From positions 1-27,155 of IMG/VR virus record IMGVR_UViG_3300025426_000104: a stretch of 27,155 bases of DNA. One strand, 5' to 3'. The stretch comes from a virus. The notes under the pieces are model-generated. The model ran no database searches. It saw nothing but the letters and a program-made list of their open reading frames with translations, and was not told where the DNA came from. The translations under genes were made by a program, and so were the position numbers. Shown piece after piece: positions 14,780 through 22,924 of this stretch (positions within the stretch are counted from its first letter, which is position 1; each line of letters begins with the position of its first letter).

Positions 14780-17668
14780 TTATGCTGGCATGTAGTTGTT
14801 GGCTTTGATCTGCTTACCCTGTTTAGGATTGCCAGTTCTAGCCTTCCTAACTCGTTCCATCATTTTGTATAACACTTTAGATCCTGCTTCTGTAGAGCCA
14901 TTGCCTAAATGAGATACCACATCCGCTGGAATCACAAACTCCCCATCGGCTAAACGAGCTGGTTGCTTATGCCCTATCGTAGCTGGAATATTATCAGACA
15001 TTCCGTCACCCGGCCCCTTTAAAAGACGTCCACCGTCTGAGTAAGAACCAAGGTTATAAATTTCTCCGCCATGAGCATAAGAGTTGTCTTCGGCTACGTT
15101 TGTTTGTGTCGAAGGAACGTTATGCGTCATTCCACGAGCGTCTACGGAATAAGCTTGGCTTACATCGGTATCGCCGGGCAAATACATTCCTTGTCGCGGA
15201 TCAGGTGTCCGGTTTGCTCCAACGTAACGACCGGCTTCTTGAAGCATATAAGCAGGTAATCCTAACAGAGACTCTTGATGCGGCTGACCCGGAACATACT
15301 GAGCATTTGGGCCTAAATTATTAACGGGTAGTTCTTCTCTTGGAGCGAACTCAATACTTGGCCTCGTGAAGAAATCCGTGATGTCATTAAAAGTTGAATT
15401 ACCGCTTACTCCGGTTCGATCACCTCGCTTCGGTTGTGAGACTAAAGATCCATGCGTTTGACCGCTGAATGCAGGAATCCCGTGATCATAATATGTTGTT
15501 GGTGTCACAGATTGATTGGACACCATTGTAGGCATGCCGCCATTTGAAAACTTTTTAGGTATAGACGCAAGGCCGCCGTGAGCGAACCCAGAAAAAGTTG
15601 GATTTAAATATTGATGTCCCATAGCGGATCCTGTTGGGTGGGTGTACGCACTATAATTCCAGTTTAAGACTGGATTAGAAGCAGGTGATGATGTTGATGT
15701 TCCCGTTACATTCGGGCTTGATGAGCTACTCCCGCCGCTTACAAGACCAACAAGACCTGCTGACGCAGCTAAAGCTTTTGCAATCCCAGAAAGGTTGTTT
15801 CCCGCATTGCCTGCAATAGCCGTTCCTTGTGTTGGCGTTAACGCATTTTGTATCGTTGAACTACTTGTAACATTTCCTGTCGTTGGGTCAACGTTCGTAG
15901 TTGTTTGTGAATTATCTACGTAGTTAGATGTTGTCCCAAGAGGAACTTGTGACATTCCGCTTGTATCTTGAAATATAGGAGTTCCAGTAGATCCGTTCTG
16001 TGCTGTGTTAATACCAGTTGGTAAGTTTACTGGCGCTGTTGCTGCTGTTACCGGGCTTGATGTGACATCTGCACCGCTTACTCCTCCGGCAGACGGAGTT
16101 ACCATTTGCGTTTGATTGTCACCCGTTCCAAAGTTTGTTGTGATTCCAGCCTGAGATCCATCCGTAGTAAACGTGGGTGTACTCGTAGATCCATTCTGCG
16201 CCATGTTCACGTTATCGGCAGGATTTGGATCACCACCCGTTGAACCAATCGTTGGCGAAGTAACCCCCAATGAACTTCCTAATCCAACTAAACCAGACAA
16301 AACTCCAGCAGGATTGTTATCCTGTGCTGCTTTCACTGTGTTTACAGCTTGGTTTGCTGTTTGCACATCTTGAACTACTGGATTAGATGCTACATCTTGA
16401 GCCGCACCTATAATTTGAGACCCAAGAGATGGAGCTACTGCTGCTGCCGTTCCAGCCGCTGAATATGCCGCAGGAATTGCTCCGCTAGATGTGATAACAG
16501 ATGATCCGGAAGGAGCAAACGTGGCTATATCTGCTGCACCCTCAGCCGCTGTAAACCCAGACAACGCATCTCCTAGTGCCGCACCTATTCCGGGTAAAGC
16601 CAATCCAGCCAATACTGGCAATGCCATCTGTGCAATACCACTCAACATTCCACCGCCAGCACCAGACTGATAGGTCATCATCTTAGATGGATCTATGGGT
16701 GCTACTGTGCCTGTCGCTGGATCTGCGCGGATATAGGTATTAATTGATCCTTCAGATTGTGGGTTAGCAAATGAAAATTGATATACGCCATTTTGTTGAG
16801 AAGGGGATACGTTATTTGCTACTACGTTACCTGTTGCTGAGTCTATAAGGTTGTAACCACTGGCTCCGTAGTTAGCTCCAAATGGATTGTTGTTTTGAGT
16901 AGGAGCCTTAACCATAACCAATGTGCCGGCTTGAGAAGCTCGCATCAACTGGTTATAGGTATCGTTCCCAGCAACGTCTACATTGGAACCATACATCTGG
17001 ACACTAGGATCATTTCCACGTCCGGGTATACCCATTTGTGCATATGGGATTGCATTTGATGGAGCAGGAGCAGGAGCAGGAGCAGGGGCAGGAGCTGGAG
17101 CTGGAGCTGAATTAGGGTCTACTAAAGCTGCACGGTTAGGATCGCTTTTTATAATGTTCTCTAAGCTTCCCTGAATAAGATCTGCTTGCTTTCCTTGATT
17201 AATATAGTCTTTAACTACCCCTGTGTTTAGGTACGGATTTGCATTTAGAAAATTAACTATATCTGAATCAGAATATCCAGCCTGTCGTGCAGCAACGTAA
17301 TCCGCTGCGCCAAATCCAGCTCCTGCACCATATATACGAGAAATTTCGGAAAGGCTTTCTCCTTGCGTAACAGGATTAGCCAATAAAGGTAAACGATTTG
17401 CGTCACTTGCCCCTATGTTTGGTGTGCCTGCTGCAATTAAATCTGCCTGCTTTCCTTGCGTAATAAGGTCTTTTGCTGCTCCCGTGTTTAGATATGGATT
17501 TGCATTTAGAAAATTAACTATATCTGAGTCTGTATATCCTGCTTGCAATGCTGCAATATAATCTGCGCCACCAAATCCAGCCCCAGCCCCATAGATACGC
17601 GAGATGTCATACAGACTTTGGCCCTGTTTTACCGGGATTGATAATGATGGTAAGCCTGTGTTTGCCAT
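14780..17668 (-). CDS. Large virion protein with LysM-like tandem repeats and conserved C-terminal GPGDGMSD module
   Basis: A 962-residue protein. Residues 9-95 and 96-182 are a tandem repeat of 87 residues. Each begins P-V-x-Q-G-x-S-L-x-x-I-S-R-I-Y-G, like the first half of a LysM motif, and then has ADYxAAxQAGYxDSDIVNFL and NANPYLNTG. A Pro-Ala linker (about 188-206) follows, then a Gly/Ser/Thr/Asn-rich low-complexity middle with hydrophobic Ala/Gly stretches (about 345-450). AHGG motifs start at residues 696 and 865. The last 85 residues contain LLKGPGDGMSDNIPATIG and LADGEFVIPADVVSHLGNGS, a module I recognise from many phage structural proteins. The role is likely tail or ejection; binding of peptidoglycan by the repeats is inference. 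It starts three bases after the preceding stop. Confidence 0.7.
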   Translation of the reverse strand: MANTGLPSLSIPVKQGQSLYDISRIYGAGAGFGGADYIAALQAGYTDSDIVNFLNANPYLNTGAAKDLITQGKQADLIAAGTPNIGASDANRLPLLANPVTQGESLSEISRIYGAGAGFGAADYVAARQAGYSDSDIVNFLNANPYLNTGVVKDYINQGKQADLIQGSLENIIKSDPNRAALVDPNSAPAPAPAPAPAPAPAPSNAIPYAQMGIPGRGNDPSVQMYGSNVDVAGNDTYNQLMRASQAGTLVMVKAPTQNNNPFGANYGASGYNLIDSATGNVVANNVSPSQQNGVYQFSFANPQSEGSINTYIRADPATGTVAPIDPSKMMTYQSGAGGGMLSGIAQMALPVLAGLALPGIGAALGDALSGFTAAEGAADIATFAPSGSSVITSSGAIPAAYSAAGTAAAVAPSLGSQIIGAAQDVASNPVVQDVQTANQAVNTVKAAQDNNPAGVLSGLVGLGSSLGVTSPTIGSTGGDPNPADNVNMAQNGSTSTPTFTTDGSQAGITTNFGTGDNQTQMVTPSAGGVSGADVTSSPVTAATAPVNLPTGINTAQNGSTGTPIFQDTSGMSQVPLGTTSNYVDNSQTTTNVDPTTGNVTSSSTIQNALTPTQGTAIAGNAGNNLSGIAKALAASAGLVGLVSGGSSSSSPNVTGTSTSSPASNPVLNWNYSAYTHPTGSAMGHQYLNPTFSGFAHGGLASIPKKFSNGGMPTMVSNQSVTPTTYYDHGIPAFSGQTHGSLVSQPKRGDRTGVSGNSTFNDITDFFTRPSIEFAPREELPVNNLGPNAQYVPGQPHQESLLGLPAYMLQEAGRYVGANRTPDPRQGMYLPGDTDVSQAYSVDARGMTHNVPSTQTNVAEDNSYAHGGEIYNLGSYSDGGRLLKGPGDGMSDNIPATIGHKQPARLADGEFVIPADVVSHLGNGSTEAGSKVLYKMMERVRKARTGNPKQGKQIKANNYMPA
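17061..17109. repeat. Hexanucleotide repeat encoding a Pro-Ala linker
   Basis: About eight imperfect copies of GGAGCA/GGAGCT on the plus strand, read on the minus strand as alternating Ala and Pro codons in the 962-residue protein. As the unit is six bases, gain or loss of copies changes linker length without a frameshift. Confidence 0.9.
17123..17644 (-). repeat. Tandem 87-codon duplication (LysM-like units)
   Basis: Copy 1 is at about 17384-17644 and copy 2 at about 17123-17383 on the minus strand. They stay alike at the DNA level: for example both carry the same run around 17490-17520 and 17230-17260 that encodes NFLNANPYLNTG. The near identity suggests a fairly recent duplication or ongoing gene conversion. 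Confidence 0.88.
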
Positions 17669-17670
17669 GA

Positions 17671-18468
17671 TTAGTTAGCCGCTCCAGAAATCAACAAACC
17701 CTCTACTTGAATGCCTACAGGGACAGAGCCTGTTACGGATACTTGAAATTGTATATCTGTTCCTGCCGTGTAAACTAATGGCGTTACTTGCGTTACGCTA
17801 TATCCCGGATACTGAATAGGCGATGGATTACTTATATTCAATACGCCAGCATTTGCGCTATATATACGGAATGTTCCGTAGTTAGAACCGCCTGCCGCTA
17901 CAAACGCTTGTTGCCTTGTTATATACAGTGTAAATCCGGTTGGAACCGTGTAAACAGACATGTTACTACGTCCGTTTGATACGCTAGAACCATTTTGCGT
18001 AGTCAGTCCTATTGTGGCATAAACTGTTGTTATAGAAGAGTTTGATGGGCCAATCGTCACTGATCCAACAGCGCTTGTTGTGCTTGTCACGCTTATACTA
18101 TTTATCCTCAAATACGTATTTACCGTAGAAACGTAAGCAGTTCCGTTTAACGTAACTGTTTCGCTAATGGGCGCATAAGTTGAATTTAATCCAGACACTA
18201 ATACTTGTACTGCTGTATCAGATGCAGATGAACTTGTTAAGTATTGGACCGCAGCAGAGCCGGGATAGGTTGGGTAGTAACTTGCGTTTTCCCATATAGG
18301 ATAATAATTAGTTGCTGGCAAAGCAGCTTGATATCCATTGATGGCAAAAGACGTAACTCCTGTAACTAAACCACGCGCAACTTGATACGTTGCTGGAAGC
18401 GCAGACGCCGATTCATTGCTTGATGTAGTTACGAAGTTGGTCATATTTGGGTACACATTTATGGTCAT
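17671..18468 (-). CDS. Beta-rich structural protein, unknown function
   Basis: A 265-residue protein dominated by Ser, Thr, Val, Tyr and Gly with alternating beta patterns throughout. It has the motif VTLNGTAYVSTVNTYLRINS (about 104-123), seen in phage structural proteins often found between nozzle and ejection genes, followed by a possible jelly-roll-like C-terminal half (VPTGFTLYITRQQAFV, FRIYSANAGVLNI, FQVSVTGSVPVGIQVEGLLI). No transmembrane segment is convincing. GGAGGA lies ten bases before the ATG, which overlaps the previous stop (ATGA). Likely a virion component such as a head or tail decoration; the exact role is unknown. Confidence 0.68.
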   Translation of the reverse strand: MTINVYPNMTNFVTTSSNESASALPATYQVARGLVTGVTSFAINGYQAALPATNYYPIWENASYYPTYPGSAAVQYLTSSSASDTAVQVLVSGLNSTYAPISETVTLNGTAYVSTVNTYLRINSISVTSTTSAVGSVTIGPSNSSITTVYATIGLTTQNGSSVSNGRSNMSVYTVPTGFTLYITRQQAFVAAGGSNYGTFRIYSANAGVLNISNPSPIQYPGYSVTQVTPLVYTAGTDIQFQVSVTGSVPVGIQVEGLLISGAAN

Positions 18469-18803
18469 ACTGCTTGTCCTCCGCTTGCGATAATCGTACA
18501 GCCTGTCGCGCTTGCAGAGACTTGTACAGTCTGGCTAGTTAACAATAATTGCGATCCGGTCCATTGCAAAGTGCTGTTCCCCGGAATAAGTGCTCCATAA
18601 AACAATGCGTTGCTGGTTGAAGCCGTTGATCCGCTGGGAACCAAATAAACATTAACCGATATCTGAGCTGCTGTTGTATTGCAAATATCAATGTCCTTCA
18701 AATACACCAAAGACAAAGTAGGGACTGTATACACCGTTGTTGCAGATGTAGTTATCGCCGCTTGTCCTAACTGTATAGGAGTAACGTTTTGATAATTTGC
18801 CAT
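18465..18803 (-). CDS. Small beta-rich structural protein
   Basis: A 112-residue protein made of short beta strands (TTVYTVPTLSLVYLKDIDIC, ISVNVYLVPSG, LQWTGSQLLLTSQTVQVSA). The pattern resembles small phage tail or capsid-surface proteins that begin with an YxVP strand and carry a central VYLVPxG turn. It starts by TAATG overlap with the gene before it and has only a weak ribosome-binding site, so translation probably depends on coupling. A virion role fits its place in the structural operon. No specific family is certain. Confidence 0.65.
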   Translation of the reverse strand: MANYQNVTPIQLGQAAITTSATTVYTVPTLSLVYLKDIDICNTTAAQISVNVYLVPSGSTASTSNALFYGALIPGNSTLQWTGSQLLLTSQTVQVSASATGCTIIASGGQAV

Positions 18804-18985
18804 TACATGTCAAGCCAAGTCAGAGTAGTGAGCGATGAAATATCATTCGCGCTAGTCTGAACAGATGAAGTAATTCCGTTAAAGTACAAACGCAAGACGT
18901 TGGTAAGAACGTTAAGATATTGTTGGCTAAAGTTATTTTCTGGTAATGGCAGGTTTGGTACTGCTGGAACTAAGTTATTGCTCAT
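18803..18985 (-). CDS. Small structural-operon protein, unknown function
   Basis: A 60-residue protein from ATG 18985 (MSNNLVPAVPNLPLPEN), preceded by GGAAGAAGGGG; the ATG overlaps the nozzle gene stop (ATGA). A longer frame from 19042 would be out of phase inside the nozzle gene and is rejected. The N-terminus is Pro-rich; the middle (FSQQYLNVLTNVLRLYFNGI) is an amphipathic helix of a type common in small podovirus proteins beside the tail genes; the end is Ser/Thr-rich. Function unknown. Confidence 0.68.
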   Translation of the reverse strand: MSNNLVPAVPNLPLPENNFSQQYLNVLTNVLRLYFNGITSSVQTSANDISSLTTLTWLDM

Positions 18986-21225
18986 GTATTTCCCCTTCTT
19001 CCATCTGGACGGATGTTGATACGTGGCGCTCCAAGCTGCCATTGAACTCCAAGTAACCCACTGCTTTCTATTCTAAAAATTAACTGCCTTCCTCGTACAC
19101 GACAAGGAACGGTTCCGGTAAATTTCTCAATCACTACTTGTGAATAACTTAATGATGCGGGGACGCCTGCTGTCGTTTGGATTACAGAGTTACTGTTTTG
19201 CCCACCAGAAAGTAATTTGTCTTGATTGTTTAAACCGGAACCTGAGTTTTGCATTCCAACTAAAGACATCACAACATATGGGTTTGATGCAGTTGATCCA
19301 TTAAATCTAACGTCTGGAAGCATTTGCCATACAAAAGAAAACCGATCCCCGTCTTCAATATCAAATTCAGCAGTTTGAATATATGACGTCATGGGTAGAG
19401 GTGTTCCAGTTGTGTTGTCATCTGTTCCATATTCATGGAATAAAAGCTTCCCTACTGGATTTGAAATGTTTCCCGACGTTTGATATCCAGAAGGATATGC
19501 TGCAATAGGATATACGATTAATCCCGTTGCTACCCATGAAGTTCTAGATATGTATCCAAAGTACCATGCATTATCTATATAGTTATAAATAACATATGTA
19601 TCTGGTGCATTCGTTGCATTTGCCGAACAATAAAACCACCATACTTCATTAAATGCTTCATTTGTTCCTGCGTAAACTTGATAGTTTTGATTTGAATTTA
19701 TATTGCTGAAAATAAATTCACGCAGATCACATTGCAATGTTTGTACCGTACCATTGTATGAATAAAACTTACCATTACCCATCCAATATACAACTCCTGA
19801 AGCTAATGCCATTGCATTTGGGCCAAGGATTGAAGTATCGGAACCAACAAGCTGCGCACCCCAAACAGTAGGGGGTCCAAGATATTGAAGCGAATATACT
19901 GAAGAATCTGTAAAAACAACAATCTCTTGACGTGTTTGTATAAACCCTACAATAGTTGAGCCATGAGATAAAGTTAAACTACCCGCTTGATTAGTGATTG
20001 ATGGAGTCCAGCTAATTGAGCTTTGTTGATCAGACCATCTAATTAACATTGGGCTTAAAATTGTTGACCCATAATCATTGCATCCCAAAGCCAAAACAAA
20101 TCTTGAAGCATCTGAAACAACAATGTTATTTTGAATAGTTGGTACGTCAGAAGCACCATATTGTGTACTTAGATTTTGACCTATTACCCCAATTCCTCCA
20201 GAGGCTTTCCATATATACATGCCTCCACCGCGTGGTCCAAATATTAAATTTTCACCAAAGTTTGCTTGCGACCATAATCCAATTGATGTTGTATTCGCAT
20301 CTAATGAATTACCCCAAGTATTGTTACCCCAGTATCCAGCATTCCAACCTACTACAGAAACAACATAAGCTGGTGATGAACTAATATCAAACTGTGCATA
20401 CAATGTTGAAGTTAACGTTTGATTAGATGTGGCAGCAACAGATGAATAAATTGAGAACGTTCCCTGACCAAGTGCAAATACTTGATATTGATTTGTAAGC
20501 GTTATTCCGCCTACCGTTATGAAAGAACCATTTGGTTGTTTCAAAAAAACCGTGTCATTTATTCGTTCTTGAGTTGAACTGCAAGTCACTATAATAGTGT
20601 TGGAGTTTGCAAATGTTTGAATGCTTGTTATGCTGAACCAATAGGCAAAGTATTGGATAGAACATGCCGAACCAGATGTTCCAGAACTTGTGGCTGCTGA
20701 AGGAAGAACAATCGTTACTGTTGGGGTTCCAATATAATTGGTGGCGGTAATCGTAAACTGTGCATTGAAACTAGCTGCTGGAATTCCATTTACGGCCGTT
20801 GTTACGTTATAGATATTTATAACGTCATTTGTAAACAAGAAGTACGTTGTTCCAAGCCCCGGCATAGCAACCGTAACGCTTGGCGATCCACTTGCTGTAG
20901 TAAATGAATTAGCTGCAACGCTGATTTGACCGTTGGTTGTAAACTTTAGTGGGGTGATATCTGAATATCCGCCACCTTGGTATATATAGAAAAAAAGGTT
21001 TGTTCCTACCCCAATAAGATTAGAGCCAGAAAGTGTTACCCAATTCCATAGTGAACGACAAATTCCAAGAAACGTGTTTGCGCTAGTAGGTTGCCATCCG
21101 CCTATTTTCTCTGGCGAACCAGTACGAAACCTTACTTTGTCGCAGTCGTACCATCCGCCCTCATTAACGTAACGAGTGTTTTCTTGATTAACTCCCGGTT
21201 TAAACGTTATCTTTTTCTGGGGCAT
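18982..21225 (-). CDS. Tail protein, T7 gp12 nozzle-like beta-propeller (probable)
   Basis: A 747-residue protein with the N-terminal signature FKPGVNQENTRYVNEGGWYD and then KVRFRTGSPEKIGGW (residues 8-44), which I recognise from many podovirus tail proteins. Blade-like repeats follow: RWSDQQSSISWTP near 395, EIVVFTDSSVYSLQ, VYWMGNGKFYSYNG, and NEVWWFYCSA near 525. The C-terminal 150 residues are beta-rich and include RFNGSTASNPYVVMS. Proteins of this layout include the T7 gp12 nozzle at the tail tip. It is followed by small structural genes and preceded by the lysis cassette. AGGTG lies upstream of ATG 21225. Nozzle function is inferred from sequence style and context. Confidence 0.7.
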   Translation of the reverse strand: MPQKKITFKPGVNQENTRYVNEGGWYDCDKVRFRTGSPEKIGGWQPTSANTFLGICRSLWNWVTLSGSNLIGVGTNLFFYIYQGGGYSDITPLKFTTNGQISVAANSFTTASGSPSVTVAMPGLGTTYFLFTNDVINIYNVTTAVNGIPAASFNAQFTITATNYIGTPTVTIVLPSAATSSGTSGSACSIQYFAYWFSITSIQTFANSNTIIVTCSSTQERINDTVFLKQPNGSFITVGGITLTNQYQVFALGQGTFSIYSSVAATSNQTLTSTLYAQFDISSSPAYVVSVVGWNAGYWGNNTWGNSLDANTTSIGLWSQANFGENLIFGPRGGGMYIWKASGGIGVIGQNLSTQYGASDVPTIQNNIVVSDASRFVLALGCNDYGSTILSPMLIRWSDQQSSISWTPSITNQAGSLTLSHGSTIVGFIQTRQEIVVFTDSSVYSLQYLGPPTVWGAQLVGSDTSILGPNAMALASGVVYWMGNGKFYSYNGTVQTLQCDLREFIFSNINSNQNYQVYAGTNEAFNEVWWFYCSANATNAPDTYVIYNYIDNAWYFGYISRTSWVATGLIVYPIAAYPSGYQTSGNISNPVGKLLFHEYGTDDNTTGTPLPMTSYIQTAEFDIEDGDRFSFVWQMLPDVRFNGSTASNPYVVMSLVGMQNSGSGLNNQDKLLSGGQNSNSVIQTTAGVPASLSYSQVVIEKFTGTVPCRVRGRQLIFRIESSGLLGVQWQLGAPRINIRPDGRRGNT

Positions 21226-21232
21226 GGCACAC

Positions 21233-21673
21233 CTAAGCTAGTTTGTATGCCCGCGTTCCTGCCTTATCTATAACAAGCGCCTGACCACGGGGCTGTTCAC
21301 CCTCACGGTTAGGTATAGAAACGTGGGTCCAGCGATCAAATTCACGGATCACTTGGTCGAAAGGTAATCCTGAGTTGATTATAGCTTGAACCACTTGATC
21401 AGGGGTCATTCCCGGCACACGAATATCTGCTGCACATCCAACTCTGTGCTGACTTGTATCCTTGCTTCCCACCGCATCATTCACCTGCTTACAACGAAAC
21501 GCAGAGTTAATCATGATCGGCTTCCCACCCAACAACACTTTTACCTTCTCCAAGAACTCAGCCAAGCGTTGTAAGTTCGCAAGTTCTTCAGCATTCGGTG
21601 TGTTATCAAACTCACGATGATCCGTGAAGGTCAGTTCCTCTAGGGAAAAATGGGGGGAGAGTTGAGTCATCAT
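21233..21673 (-). CDS. Endolysin, peptidase M15 family (D-Ala-D-Ala carboxypeptidase type)
   Basis: A 146-residue protein with the M15 zinc-binding pattern. The core is INSAFRCKQVNDAVG (55-69), SQHRVGCAADIRV (74-86) with ligands His76 and Asp83, and RWTHVSI with third ligand His117. The N-terminus (SPHFSLEELTFT) is typical of phage M15 enzymes (Peptidase_M15_3). Such enzymes cut peptidoglycan cross-links or stem peptides at lysis. No signal peptide is seen, so it needs the holin for release. The start is ATG 21673, overlapping the holin stop; an adjacent ATG at 21670 is a possible alternative. GAGGG lies just upstream. Confidence 0.93.
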   Translation of the reverse strand: MMTQLSPHFSLEELTFTDHREFDNTPNAEELANLQRLAEFLEKVKVLLGGKPIMINSAFRCKQVNDAVGSKDTSQHRVGCAADIRVPGMTPDQVVQAIINSGLPFDQVIREFDRWTHVSIPNREGEQPRGQALVIDKAGTRAYKLA

Positions 21674-22179
21674 TTACCCTCGCTCATCTTTGCATGGATA
21701 GCCGCGTCTTTAGCTTGTGATCCAGCGCTTGATCCAAAATAGAAAGCCACGATTCCAGTCCATGCCGTACCCAAAGAACCCAGCATGATATCGACTTCTG
21801 CGGCTTGATCTATCTTTCCTAACATCAACCCTACCAGTATTCCGAAGAATCCCAGAGTAACCGATATTGCGAGAAAAGAAGGAACCCATGACTTAACGGC
21901 TTTCTGCATCTCTCTAGCTGACGCACGATCCTCATTCCCTAGCTTGGTGAAGTCCAGCCCCAACTCTTCAGCCTTGGCCTTAAGCGCAAGTTCGGCTTGC
22001 TGGATAGCAGCAACTTGGTCGCCTGTTAACTTCCCCGTCTCAATCGTCTTTTGTACATCATCTCCAGACACACCAAGTGCAGACTCCAACGCACCAACCG
22101 CCATTCCCGCAACAGGGCTACCAAGCGCTGAGGCAACAGTGGGCGCTAACTTTTCTAGGGTATCAATCCAATCAGCCAT
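21670..22179 (-). CDS. Holin, GTA-type 3TM family
   Basis: A 169-residue protein matching the GTA_holin_3TM group. The N-terminal half is Ala-rich (WIDTLEKLAPTVASALGSPV, AGMAVGALES) and then acidic/helical. Two clear membrane segments follow (about 97-119, VPSFLAISVTLGFFGILVGL; about 129-150, GSLGTAWTGIVAFYFG), ending in FGSSAGSQAKDAAI. The hydrophobic N-terminal part may supply the third segment. The gene is directly before the endolysin with a four-base overlap, the usual arrangement. It would open the inner membrane at lysis. TAATG overlap links it to the tiny membrane gene before it. Confidence 0.88.
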   Translation of the reverse strand: MADWIDTLEKLAPTVASALGSPVAGMAVGALESALGVSGDDVQKTIETGKLTGDQVAAIQQAELALKAKAEELGLDFTKLGNEDRASAREMQKAVKSWVPSFLAISVTLGFFGILVGLMLGKIDQAAEVDIMLGSLGTAWTGIVAFYFGSSAGSQAKDAAIHAKMSEGK

Positions 22180-22343
22180 TAATCTTTTCCTTTATCAATG
22201 TGATGATTCCAAAGCTCAAAAATACTTTTAACTTTATCTTCTAGCGTAGTTATCCGCGCATCCATTTTTGCCAACACAATGACTAATGTGACAAACCCAA
22301 CTGCTATGGGCCATATCTTGGATACAAGGTCTATGATGTCCAT
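22179..22343 (-). CDS. Tiny membrane protein with coil, lysis-cassette accessory
   Basis: A 54-residue frame from ATG 22343 to TAA at 22179, too short for most gene callers. Residues about 7-25 (VSKIWPIAVGFVTLVIVLA) form one membrane segment, followed by a coiled stretch (MDARITTLEDKVKSIFELWN). The anchor-plus-coil layout resembles XhlA-type or spanin-like accessory proteins. Both ends are coupled by TAATG overlaps (to the gene before and to the holin), which is strong evidence of translation. Position puts it in the lysis cassette; its exact function is not known. Confidence 0.75.
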   Translation of the reverse strand: MDIIDLVSKIWPIAVGFVTLVIVLAKMDARITTLEDKVKSIFELWNHHIDKGKD

Positions 22344-22531
22344 TATTCATTTTTCCGTCCAGCCAGTAGTGATACCACTACAGCTATGAGTTGAAGCGTC
22401 CATTGTGTTGTGTCACCCGTCTGCTCACACGGGATCACATCAAAGTTACATACTGCCCCAACCGTTCCTGATATACCTACAACGTATACAAGAAGCCATA
22501 TCAATATTGTTTCATGATCAAGTTTAAACAC
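22343..22531 (-). CDS. Small two-span membrane protein, possible second holin/antiholin
   Basis: A 62-residue protein with a GTG start at 22531, two bases after the previous stop. Two hydrophobic segments are visible (ILIWLLVYVVGISGTVGAV, about 9-27, and LQLIAVVVSLLA, about 46-57) joined by a loop with two cysteines (CNFDVIPCEQ). It ends in a charged GRKNE. The layout and position suggest a class II-type small holin or a holin partner. The family is not recognised. It is coupled to the following 54-residue gene by TAATG. Confidence 0.7.
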   Translation of the reverse strand: MFKLDHETILIWLLVYVVGISGTVGAVCNFDVIPCEQTGDTTQWTLQLIAVVVSLLAGRKNE

Positions 22532-22533
22532 GT

Positions 22534-22923
22534 CTATCCAACTTTATCCCATGCTTTATTTGTTTCATTCCAAGCATATGGGCTATTATCTTGCGGCATA
22601 GGAACAGGTGATTTCCATATCCAATCAGGTGCAGAAATAGTCCAACTAGGATATGGCTGCTGTGAGTAAAACACATCATTAATAGGATCGTAAATAGACC
22701 CTATACCCGCATAGTTTGCCCTGAATGGCTCTCCACCTAATTTATGGACACCACCAGCCGAGTTATAACTTGTTTTTTTCCAAGTTCCTCCTAGCAAATT
22801 TTCTAAAAAAGCTGCACCTATATATTCTTTTTCATTTCCGTGCGCATCACAAGTATCTTCTGTGTTAACAACAACAACTCGTATAACAACATTATTACTA
22901 TCTAGTTCTGCAAAGTGCGCCAT
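22534..22923 (-). CDS. Conserved phage protein near tail fibres, unknown function
   Basis: A 129-residue protein starting MAHFAELDSNNVVIRVVVVN. It later has GGTWKKTSYNSAGG, FRANYAGIGSIYDPINDVFY and PYPSWTI, ending in a Trp-rich YAWNETNKAWDKVG. I recognise this pattern from many aquatic and cyanophage genomes, where it usually lies near tail fibre genes. No function is established to my knowledge. AGAGGT lies upstream of the ATG. It may be a small tail-associated or host-interaction protein; that is inference. The protein is likely compact and beta-rich. Confidence 0.75.
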   Translation of the reverse strand: MAHFAELDSNNVVIRVVVVNTEDTCDAHGNEKEYIGAAFLENLLGGTWKKTSYNSAGGVHKLGGEPFRANYAGIGSIYDPINDVFYSQQPYPSWTISAPDWIWKSPVPMPQDNSPYAWNETNKAWDKVG

Positions 22924-22924
22924 T

